The notes under the pieces: model-generated | What the model was told of the DNA's origin: nothing | Seen by the model: only the letters and a program-made list of their open reading frames with translations | Database searches by the model: none | Part shown: one piece after another, positions 1-6,024 of the stretch | How the letters are laid out: each line of letters opens with the position of its first letter | Numbering within the stretch: the stretch's first letter is position 1 | Assembly (NCBI GenBank): GCA_016295455.1 | Contig: JAEDLE010000062.1 | Span: 1 to 8,324, forward strand | From: Bacteroidales bacterium | Lineage (GTDB): Bacteria > Bacteroidota > Bacteroidia > Bacteroidales > UBA932 | Direction: 5' to 3' | DNA: 8,324 nt | Program-made: the position numbers and the translations under genes

Positions 1-1152
1 ATAGGAAAGAATATCTGCCCGGAGGCCGGTGAAGTCATAGACGCATCCGGCACCGCGATACTGCCGGCATTCTACAACACCCACTGCCACGCCGCGATGT
101 CCCTGCTCCGGGGATATGCCGACGACCTCCCGCTGCATAAATGGCTTCAGGAGTACATATGGCCGTTCGAGGACAAACTCACTTCCGCCGACATATATGA
201 AGGCAGCGTGCTGGCCCTGGAGGAGATGGCAAGGGGCGGATGCGTGTTTTTCAACGATATGTATTTCGACATTGAGCAGACAATCAGGGCGGCGGACGGG
301 AGCGGACTGCGCGCCTGCATAGGCATAACCGTGATGGAGAACCATTCCCAGGCCCAGGAAGAGGGCAAGCGGGAATTCGTAAGGGAATGGAAGGATCCGA
401 CGGGCGGCAGGATACAGCTTGCCATAGCACCTCACGCCATATACACGGTCGGCAGGGAGAAACTCATAAGAAGCGCGGAATGGGCCAGGAACGAGGGCCT
501 GAGGCTGCATATCCACCTTTCCGAGACCCGTCAGGAGGTGGAGGACTGCCTCAGGGAGCACGGGACCACTCCGGTAAGGTATCTCGACTCGATAGGCTTC
601 CTGGGGCCTGACGTGACCGCAGCGCACTGCGTGCACGTCGACAGGGAAGAATGGGACATACTCGCAGCAAGGGGAGTCACTGTCAGCCACTGCCCCTGCT
701 CGAACATGAAGCTGGGAAGCGGACGTTTCCCTTACGAACTGGCCATCAGTTCAGGAGCGAAGGTCAGCCTGGGCACCGACGGATGTTCCTCCAACAACAA
801 CCTGTCGATGAGGGAGGAGATGAAATTTGCCGCCCTCCTCGCCAAATGTGTAGGCGTGAAGGACGGCGTAATGTCCAATACGGGAAATCCGGAACTGCTT
901 CCGGCCCCTCTGGTGATGCAGTGGGCCTGCCGCAACGGTGCCGAAGCCTTCGGCATAGACGGAGGCGTGATAGCGGAGGGGAAAGTGGCGGATTTCATTC
1001 TCGCCGACCTGTCCGACCCGAGGATGAGGCCTTGCCACAATCTTGAGTCAAACTGGGTCTATTCCGCTTCAGACAGCTGTATCAGGGCTGTCTGCTGCAA
1101 CGGCAAGTTTCTGGGCCAGTTCCAGGAAGGCCAGGGCATCCGGACGGCTTGA
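1..1152 (+). CDS. Amidohydrolase, TrzA/MtaD-like deaminase (5' partial)
   Basis: The frame is open from base 1, so the gene starts upstream; 383 codons are visible. The ATG at 97 is not the start, because the metal-binding His-Cys-His (codons at 82-90) lies just before it inside LPAFYNTHCHAAMSLLRG. Other metal and catalytic residues of the amidohydrolase fold follow in order: HIHLSET (metal His at 514, catalytic-type Glu at 523), TAAHCVH (His at 625) and LGTDGCSSNN (metal Asp at 778). This pattern is that of the COG0402 group, which includes S-adenosylhomocysteine/5'-methylthioadenosine deaminase, SsnA and chlorohydrolases; the MTA/SAH deaminase subgroup looks closest, but substrate cannot be read safely. 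It is probably cytoplasmic. The beta-sandwich return near the C-terminus (YSASDSCIRAVCCNGKF) is present, but only about 14 residues follow it. Relatives usually have about 30, so the tail looks short. The last 84 bp overlap mrp on the other strand. ATA is a common Ile codon here. Confidence 0.9.
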   Translation: MGKNICPEAGEVIDASGTAILPAFYNTHCHAAMSLLRGYADDLPLHKWLQEYIWPFEDKLTSADIYEGSVLALEEMARGGCVFFNDMYFDIEQTIRAADGSGLRACIGITVMENHSQAQEEGKREFVREWKDPTGGRIQLAIAPHAIYTVGREKLIRSAEWARNEGLRLHIHLSETRQEVEDCLREHGTTPVRYLDSIGFLGPDVTAAHCVHVDREEWDILAARGVTVSHCPCSNMKLGSGRFPYELAISSGAKVSLGTDGCSSNNNLSMREEMKFAALLAKCVGVKDGVMSNTGNPELLPAPLVMQWACRNGAEAFGIDGGVIAEGKVADFILADLSDPRMRPCHNLESNWVYSASDSCIRAVCCNGKFLGQFQEGQGIRTA

Positions 1153-2154
1153 CAGGGCCACGGGCTCGCCGCTGTCGCCGCATTCCCTGATTCCCTGGAC
1201 CATAGGTATCTGTCCGAGGAGCGGGATACCGAAGTTGCGGGCCATCTCCACACCGCCATCCTTTCCGAAGATGTAGTACCTGTTCTGAGGAAGCTCTTCA
1301 GGAGTGAACCAGGACATATTCTCCACCAGGCCGAATATCTTCTTCGAGACCTTCTCGTTGCGGAACATGTCCACGCCCTTCTCAACATCGGCAAGAGCGA
1401 CGGCCTGAGGCGTGGTCACGATTACCGCGCCTTCCATAGGGATGTCGTGAACAAGGGATATGTGTATGTCACCGGTTCCCGGAGGCATATCTATAAGCAG
1501 AAAGTCAAGTTCTCCCCACTTCACCTGGAGCAACATCTGTTTGAGGGCGTTGCAGGCCATAGGGCCTCTCCAGATGAGAGCCTGTCCGGGCTGCGCGAAA
1601 TAGCCAATGGACATCCATTTTACCCCGTACTTCTCCGCAGGAATCATCAGCTCGGAGCCTTCTTCTCCCTCGAGTTCAGGGACATAGCCTTCCGTTCCGG
1701 TCATCAGCGGAACTGAAGGACCGTAGACGTCGGCGTCGGCGAGTCCTACCTTGTAACCGAGTCTGGCCAGGGCTACCGCAAGGTTCACCGCTACGGTTGA
1801 CTTGCCCACACCACCCTTGCCTGAGGCCACCCCGATGATGTGTTTCACAGCGGAGAGTTGCTCGAGCCCCAGATCGTTGATGCTGTTCTTCTTTTTCGGC
1901 TCAACCACGTCCCTGACTACGGTTTCCACCTTGATGTCAGTTCCTTCGGGCAGGTTCCTGACCAGAACCGCCCTGGTGCTTCCGATGAGGTATTCGGCAA
2001 GCGGATCCCTGTGTTTCGGGAAGGCCAGCAGCACTCTGACGCCGTAGGCGTCGGCTTCCACCTTCTCCACCATACCCAGCTCGACCACGGAGCGGTCCCC
2101 CTTTCCGGGGTGACGTACCTGGCTGAGCAGTCCTGTTATCTTATCCGTTTCCAT
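1069..2154 (-). CDS. mrp: Mrp/NBP35-family Fe-S cluster carrier ATPase
   Basis: The 361-aa protein fits the family length. Residues about 5-85 form the N-terminal MIP18 (DUF59) domain. The P-loop ATPase domain follows, with the deviant Walker A GKGGVGKS (residues 112-119), the switch-like DADVYGPSVP, and Walker B LLIDMPPGTGD (219-229). Family members bind and transfer 4Fe-4S clusters to apoproteins in the cytosol. The Cys-x-x-Cys expected after the ENMS motif is absent: the stretch reads ENMSWFTPEELPQNRYYIFG (278-297), so cluster ligation must differ from E. coli Mrp. I chose the ATG at 2154 over an in-frame TTG two codons upstream (2160); no clear Shine-Dalgarno helps either one. The gene starts 13 nt after the stop of the S46 peptidase gene, so co-transcription is likely. 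Its last 28 codons run antisense to the end of the amidohydrolase gene, and I see no terminator hairpin at that junction. Confidence 0.95.
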   Translation of the reverse strand: METDKITGLLSQVRHPGKGDRSVVELGMVEKVEADAYGVRVLLAFPKHRDPLAEYLIGSTRAVLVRNLPEGTDIKVETVVRDVVEPKKKNSINDLGLEQLSAVKHIIGVASGKGGVGKSTVAVNLAVALARLGYKVGLADADVYGPSVPLMTGTEGYVPELEGEEGSELMIPAEKYGVKWMSIGYFAQPGQALIWRGPMACNALKQMLLQVKWGELDFLLIDMPPGTGDIHISLVHDIPMEGAVIVTTPQAVALADVEKGVDMFRNEKVSKKIFGLVENMSWFTPEELPQNRYYIFGKDGGVEMARNFGIPLLGQIPMVQGIRECGDSGEPVALSSRPDALAFLELAQKLAVAADSPDTAV

Positions 2155-2167
2155 ATTCAATGTATGT

Positions 2168-4324
2168 TTATCTTGAAATGTTCATTTCGTCGAGCAGGTG
2201 ACCGGCGCCTCCGAACTTGTCCATTATGAAGAGGACGTAGCGTATGTCCACGCATATGCATCTCTGGAGTTCCGGTTCGAACATCACGTCGCTGGACATC
2301 GATTCCCAGTTCCCGTCGAAGGCAAGGCCTATGAGTTCGCCGTCGGCGTTGAGGACAGGGCTGCCGGAATTGCCTCCGGTGATGTCGCAGTTGGTGAGGA
2401 AGCAGGTGTGCAGCTCGCCGTCCGCATCGGCATACTGGCCGTAGTCCCGCGCCTCGTGGAGAGCCTTCAGCCCGGACGGAACCCTGAACTCGTAGTTGTC
2501 AGGGTCTTCCTTCTCCATCACACCATTGAGGGTAGTATAGTGCCTGTAGAGGACTCCGTCCCTCGGGGAATATGACTTCACGGTGCCGTAGGTGAGCCTC
2601 ATCGTCGAATTGGCATCCGGATACGAAGGCTCGTCCTTCTTCCATTCCAGAAGACCGGCGGCAAATTCCTTCGAACCCTCCTCGAGCAATTGCCTGGTTC
2701 CGACACAGTCCCCGGAATACTTTTCAAGCCTTTCATAAACGGCGATTGCGAGTATGGCTGCAGGGTCCGACATCAAATCCCTGAGGCTCCTGGTGCGCGC
2801 CGCCTCGAGATTCTCAGGGCTGGCGAAGGCGCTTTCTTCGAAAAATCTCTCCACATATGCGGAAAAATCCATATTCCCGAAATCGCCTATCTCATCGATC
2901 CAGGACTCCCTGGAGCCATATTCCCTGAGGAAGCCGAGCATAGCGACGGCTATGTCCTTTTCCGTCTGGACGTCATAGTCCTTGAAGAGGGCTGATGCCT
3001 TGTCCAGGGCAAGCTGCCTGACTGCGGATGTGTCGTCCGATTCGGCAAGGGCTTCGGAAACAGTTTCGGCGAACTCGAAGAAAACGTCAATTGCAGCTAT
3101 CCTTGCGACGGACTCGCTGAGCACATACATCTCATAACGGGGCAGCCTCTGCGCACCGACGGCCTCCGACACCTTGTCGAGAGCGGCGCCGTATTTCTTC
3201 GCGCGCTTCCTGTCGGATGAGGCCCAGGCACGGAACTGAGCTTCCTTCTCCCTCTCACGCTCAATCACTTTGAGCTTGTCGAAGGCCAGCTGCTCGCCCT
3301 GCCACTTCTTCCAGGCATTGGACGAACTTGCGTATTTGTTGGCATATTTCAGACGTATTGCAGGGTCTTTCTCCATACCCTTGAGCATCTCCGCCTGACG
3401 CACGGTGCGGGCCTTCACAGCAACACCGTACTGGTACATCATCGACTCGAGCTGGTCCGCCGTCTGGAAACGCTGCGTCCTTCCCGGATAACCCATAATC
3501 ATCGCGAAATCACCGTCCTGCACGCCCTTGAGGGATATGCGCAGGGACCTGGCCGGAACATAAGGCACATTGTCCGGGGAATATGCCGACGGCTGGTTGT
3601 CCGCTCCGGCATATACACGGAACATCGAGAAGTCGCAGGTGTGGCGAGGCCATTCCCAATTGTCTGTCTCGCCTCCGAATTTGCCGAGAGAGGCTGGCGG
3701 CGCGCCTACGAAACGCACGTCCCTGTAGGTCTTCGAGACTATCAGGTAATGGACGTTTTCGTTGTAGAAAGATGTGATGACAGCGTCCGAACCGGGATTG
3801 TCGGCCTTGGCCTGCTCTATGAGCGAACGCTTGAGCGAGGCAACTGCCTCGTCCGCAATGGCCTCAGCATCATCGGATTTGCGGTTGTCCTTGAGGACCT
3901 GTTCCCTGAGCTTGCCGAGTATGTCCGTGACATCGGTCATGCTGCCGAGGAAAGTCACGCTCAGGCCAGGAACCGGCAGTTCCTTGTCCCTGGTCATTGC
4001 CCAGTAGCCGTCCTCGAGGTAATTGTGCTCCGGAGTGGAGAGGCTCTGAATGCCGGAATAACCGCAGTGGTGATTGGTTACCAGGAGACCCTCGCCGGAT
4101 ATCATCTCGGCGGTGCATCCGCCACCGAAATGCACTATCGCATCCTTGAGCGAGGAATTGTTGATGCTGTAGATCTGTTCAGCCGTGAGGCGGCAGCCAA
4201 GGTCCGCCATAGCCTGCGCGTTCATCTTCTGCAGCAGAGGGAGCATCCACATGCCCTCGTCTGCCCTCAGGATGGAGGATGCCGCCAGGAACAGGGCGGC
4301 GAGTAAACTCAGATGTCTTTTCAT
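2168..4324 (-). CDS. dpp7: Periplasmic dipeptidyl-peptidase, family S46, DPP7-type
   Basis: The 718-aa protein matches the usual S46 length (about 700-720). An N-terminal signal peptide is clear: MKRH, then a hydrophobic run to about residue 19, with likely cleavage after LRA (residue 21). No lipobox Cys is seen, so a soluble periplasmic enzyme is expected. The serine-protease triad can be placed: His86 in VTNHHCGY, Asp231 in RHTCDFSMFRVYAG, and Ser653 in TGGNSGSPV. Eighteen residues after the Ser is Gly671 (AFDGNWES). At this position Porphyromonas DPP11 has the Arg that selects acidic P1 residues, whereas DPP7 has Gly and prefers hydrophobic P1 residues, so DPP7-type specificity is inferred. 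The enzyme removes dipeptides from the N-termini of peptides for amino-acid nutrition. The central helical domain (about 290-560) is rich in charged residues. The gene lies 91 nt downstream of rnhB; no convincing promoter is seen in that gap. Confidence 0.95.
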   Translation of the reverse strand: MKRHLSLLAALFLAASSILRADEGMWMLPLLQKMNAQAMADLGCRLTAEQIYSINNSSLKDAIVHFGGGCTAEMISGEGLLVTNHHCGYSGIQSLSTPEHNYLEDGYWAMTRDKELPVPGLSVTFLGSMTDVTDILGKLREQVLKDNRKSDDAEAIADEAVASLKRSLIEQAKADNPGSDAVITSFYNENVHYLIVSKTYRDVRFVGAPPASLGKFGGETDNWEWPRHTCDFSMFRVYAGADNQPSAYSPDNVPYVPARSLRISLKGVQDGDFAMIMGYPGRTQRFQTADQLESMMYQYGVAVKARTVRQAEMLKGMEKDPAIRLKYANKYASSSNAWKKWQGEQLAFDKLKVIEREREKEAQFRAWASSDRKRAKKYGAALDKVSEAVGAQRLPRYEMYVLSESVARIAAIDVFFEFAETVSEALAESDDTSAVRQLALDKASALFKDYDVQTEKDIAVAMLGFLREYGSRESWIDEIGDFGNMDFSAYVERFFEESAFASPENLEAARTRSLRDLMSDPAAILAIAVYERLEKYSGDCVGTRQLLEEGSKEFAAGLLEWKKDEPSYPDANSTMRLTYGTVKSYSPRDGVLYRHYTTLNGVMEKEDPDNYEFRVPSGLKALHEARDYGQYADADGELHTCFLTNCDITGGNSGSPVLNADGELIGLAFDGNWESMSSDVMFEPELQRCICVDIRYVLFIMDKFGGAGHLLDEMNISR

Positions 4325-4415
4325 ATGTGTTTCATTCTGTTGTCGTTACATTGAGATGGCGTTTGTGCGGGAAGCCGCGGTGCGGGTTTCAGGCAGGAAG
4401 CCGCAGTGCCATAAA

Positions 4416-5045
4416 TCAGTCATCGGGCAGGGAATCGAAAAGTGTGGCTTCCAACTCCTTGACGTGGAAACTTTTCCTGTGCCAGGGCGTGTAGCCATAT
4501 TCCCTGATGGCGCGAATATGGTCGGCCGTGGGATAGCCCATATTGCGGTCCCAGCCGTACTGGGGCCATTCTGCCGCAAGGGCTGTCATGAAATCGTCCC
4601 GGTAGGTTTTGGCAAGGACGGAGGCTGCGGCTATGGATGCGAAAGTGGCGTCCCCATGGACTACGGTGAGGTAGCGGTAGCCGTCGAAAGGCTTGAAGCG
4701 GTTCCCGTCCACCAGCAGCAGGTCGGGGCGCACAGAAAGACGCCTCACGGCCCTCTGCATCCCGCATATCGAGGCGGCGAGTATGTTCATCGCGTCTATT
4801 TCTTCGGCACTGACCGCCTCCACAGCCCAGGACACGGCCTCCCTTTCGATGACGGGACGCAGTTCTTCCCTGGCCTTGCGGGTCATCTGTTTGGAATCGT
4901 TCAGCAGGGGATGGTGGAAATCCGGAGGGAGAATGACGGCAGCGGCATAGACAGGTCCGGCGAGAGGTCCTCGCCCCGCCTCATCGCAACCGGCTTCAAT
5001 CTGATTTATATCCAGATACTTACGTAATTCTATCCCTTTCTTCAT
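4416..5045 (-). CDS. rnhB: Ribonuclease HII
   Basis: The 209-aa protein is a full-length RNase HII, which cuts 5' of ribonucleotides embedded in duplex DNA and starts their removal. All four acidic catalytic residues are visible: Asp21 and Glu22 in AGCDEAGRGPLAGPV, Asp113 in LLLVDGNRF, and Asp132 in HGDATFASIAAASVLAKTYR. The Gly-Arg-Gly after the first Asp-Glu pair, which recognises the RNA-DNA junction, is intact. The downstream GYPT and TPWHRKSF motifs are also family hallmarks. I chose the ATG at 5045 because it puts about 20 residues before the first catalytic Asp, as in Bacteroides homologs. An in-frame TTG at 5078 would add 11 Lys/Arg/Ser-rich residues and leave only 6 nt after the upstream regulator gene. 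With the ATG start the gap is 39 nt, still consistent with co-transcription. Confidence 0.96.
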   Translation of the reverse strand: MKKGIELRKYLDINQIEAGCDEAGRGPLAGPVYAAAVILPPDFHHPLLNDSKQMTRKAREELRPVIEREAVSWAVEAVSAEEIDAMNILAASICGMQRAVRRLSVRPDLLLVDGNRFKPFDGYRYLTVVHGDATFASIAAASVLAKTYRDDFMTALAAEWPQYGWDRNMGYPTADHIRAIREYGYTPWHRKSFHVKELEATLFDSLPDD

Positions 5046-5084
5046 CCTGCGCCCGGAAGAACTCTGCTTCTTCCGCAACGCAAG

Positions 5085-5498
5085 TTACTGATTTTTTCTG
5101 GATCTGAGGAGGTTGATGATGTCTTCCTTGTCCTGCACCTGCTGTCTGAGCATCTGTACAAGCTCCTCGGCGTGGCGCAGCCTGTCACCCATTACACGAA
5201 GTTTCTCGTCGTAACTCCGACGCTCGTCCATCAGGCGGCTTTCATATTTGGCCGTGACATCCGAAAAGACCTGTGTGCCGCCCCCGGACGAGGTTCCCGA
5301 GCCGATAAGATCCAGAACGTCCATTCCGAAAATTTCGGCTATGCTGTAGAGATGGGCATTGAGCATGCGCGTACCTCCCGTCTCGAGACTGCGGAAAGTA
5401 TTCCTGTCAATCCCAAGCCGTTCAGCGAGTTCCTTCTGGGTCATGCCCAGCTCCTCCCGCTTTAGTCTGATGCTCCTCTTTATGTCCTCGTCTGTCAT
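5085..5498 (-). CDS. XRE-family HTH regulator with C-terminal coiled coil
   Basis: The 137-aa protein has a classic Cro/C1-type helix-turn-helix at residues about 6-65: LKREELGMTQKELAERLG, then IDRNTFRSLETGGTRM, then LYSIAEIFGMDVLDLIG. A Gly/Ser linker (66-75) follows. Residues about 82-134 are strongly charged and heptad-like (KYESRLMDERRSY; AEELVQMLRQQVQDKE), predicting a dimerising coiled coil. No ligand-binding or protease domain is present. I chose the ATG at 5498. A longer in-frame reading to 5564 would begin inside the intergenic inverted repeat and add residues unlike the family. The gene is first in the leftward series with rnhB, the S46 peptidase and mrp, and is divergent from the small gene at 5718. 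Its targets are unknown; self-regulation through the palindrome at 5546-5582 is a reasonable inference. Many Bacteroidota carry similar short HTH plus coiled-coil proteins without a known role. Confidence 0.88.
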   Translation of the reverse strand: MTDEDIKRSIRLKREELGMTQKELAERLGIDRNTFRSLETGGTRMLNAHLYSIAEIFGMDVLDLIGSGTSSGGGTQVFSDVTAKYESRLMDERRSYDEKLRVMGDRLRHAEELVQMLRQQVQDKEDIINLLRSRKNQ

Positions 5499-5515
5499 CG
5501 AAACGTCGGTTTTTG

Positions 5516-5523
5516 CAAAACTA
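5516..5523 (-). promoter_or_regulatory. Possible -7 box of the XRE-gene promoter
   Basis: Read on the minus strand this is TAGTTTTG, an exact match to the Bacteroidetes -7 consensus TAnnTTTG. It lies 17 nt before the ATG at 5498, so the leader would be only about 10 nt. The nearest TTTG upstream (minus strand of 5539-5542) is 15 nt away rather than the usual 19-21, so the -33 element is poor. If real, the inverted repeat at 5546-5582 sits immediately upstream of the promoter. Confidence 0.35.
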
Positions 5524-5545
5524 CTTCCCGCGAGCCTGCAAACGG

Positions 5546-5582
5546 GATACGAAAAACACATCATTGCCCTGTTTTTCGTATC
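5546..5582. repeat. Perfect 13-bp inverted repeat, candidate operator
   Basis: The left arm GATACGAAAAACA (5546-5558) and right arm TGTTTTTCGTATC (5570-5582) are exact reverse complements, separated by an 11-nt spacer. The repeat lies in the 219-bp region between the divergent XRE gene and the small HTH-like gene. It is AT-rich with a short central CG and is not followed by a T-run tied to a gene end, so it does not look like a terminator. A dimeric regulator site is the simplest reading, with the adjacent XRE protein as first candidate. An RNA hairpin in a longer leader is an alternative. Confidence 0.6.
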
Positions 5583-5717
5583 ATCCGGTTCAAATAATGC
5601 GTCACGAACGGGAAAAATTCAGCTATCATTACTTTCTGCAAGGATTCTTTACCCCGTTTTTCAGTCTCGCGCCGAAAATATTGCGCATACTTGCACAGAG
5701 AAACAAAGCACGGCAAT

Positions 5718-5948
5718 ATGAAATACACATCATCATGCGAAGAATACGCACGCATCTGCGGAGTGGTGCTCCGCGAGAAGCCATATCTGGATCCGGAGTT
5801 CAGGTTCCGGGACCTCTGCTGGTCGGAGCGGATAGACCCGGAAGGCATGGACGAACTGTTCCGGGAAGAGCTGGGACTCGGGGGACAGGAAGTACTTGAA
5901 CAGTTCCGGGAAGGAGAAGTCCGCAAGTTCTTGTTTTTACATCATTAA
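5718..5948 (+). CDS. Small AraC-HTH-like protein, 76 aa, hypothetical
   Basis: I do not recognise a named family. The 76-aa protein starts at the ATG at 5718; a TTG at 5691 would add nine unconvincing residues. Residues about 30-65 (FRFRDLCWSERIDPEGMDELF, then REELGLGGQEVLEQFR) follow the spacing of one AraC-type helix-turn-helix: a first helix with Leu-Cys, a turn with Asp-Pro, a recognition helix ending in Leu-Phe, then E-L-G and a helix ending in F-R. A normal AraC domain has two such units and about 100 residues, so this would be a single half unit. It has no signal peptide or membrane segment and is highly acidic and basic. The gene is divergent from the XRE gene. Its 3' end overlaps the -33 box of the EF-G paralog promoter, 76 nt before that gene. 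The best upstream -7-like sequence, CATACTTG at 5686-5693, is weak. It could also be a non-DNA-binding small protein. Confidence 0.7.
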   Translation: MKYTSSCEEYARICGVVLREKPYLDPEFRFRDLCWSERIDPEGMDELFREELGLGGQEVLEQFREGEVRKFLFLHH

Positions 5949-5960
5949 TTTTTATATTTG
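5931..5960 (+). promoter_or_regulatory. Bacteroidetes-type promoter for the EF-G paralog
   Basis: TTG at 5931-5933 (-33 element) is followed after exactly 19 nt by TATATTTG at 5953-5960, a full match to the -7 consensus TAnnTTTG. Transcription would start near 5967, giving a leader of about 58 nt before the ATG at 6025. The -33 element lies inside the last codons of the small upstream gene, so the EF-G paralog can be expressed independently of it. Confidence 0.75.
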
Positions 5961-5969
5961 CGAGACGCC

Positions 5970-5984
5970 GCCTGATTTTCAGGC
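5970..5984 (+). promoter_or_regulatory. Small hairpin near the 5' end of the EF-G paralog leader
   Basis: GCCTGA (5970-5975) and TCAGGC (5979-5984) are perfect 6-bp arms with a TTT loop, placed a few nucleotides after the expected transcription start. Downstream the leader is A-rich up to the start codon and has no Shine-Dalgarno, as is common in this phylum. A 5'-end hairpin could stabilise the transcript. There is no T-run after it, so it is not an attenuator by itself. Confidence 0.4.
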
Positions 5985-6024
5985 CTGACAGCGGAATTCA
6001 AAACCAAAAACACATAACACTGAA

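Noticed and set aside
97..1152. Amidohydrolase starting at the ATG at 97
   Set aside because: The frame is open to base 1 and the essential His-x-His metal motif lies upstream of this ATG, so the gene is cut by the window edge.
3641..4306. Plus-strand open frame of 221 codons opposite the S46 peptidase
   Set aside because: It lies wholly antisense to the signal peptide and His/Asp catalytic region of a well-conserved peptidase and resembles no family.
4370..4404. Direct repeat GGAAGCCGC at 4370-4378 and 4396-4404 in the rnhB-dpp7 gap
   Set aside because: Only 9 bp, two copies, in GC-rich sequence, with no convincing hairpin or T-run; too weak to call an operator or terminator.
4185..5027. 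Long plus-strand open frame (280 codons) opposite rnhB
   Set aside because: It is antisense to RNase HII, whose catalytic motifs are all intact, and the translation shows no recognisable domain. GC-rich coding often leaves such shadow frames.
5499..5564. N-terminal extension of the XRE regulator to 5564
   Set aside because: It would start inside the perfect inverted repeat and cover the candidate promoter box; the ATG at 5498 directly precedes the HTH domain.
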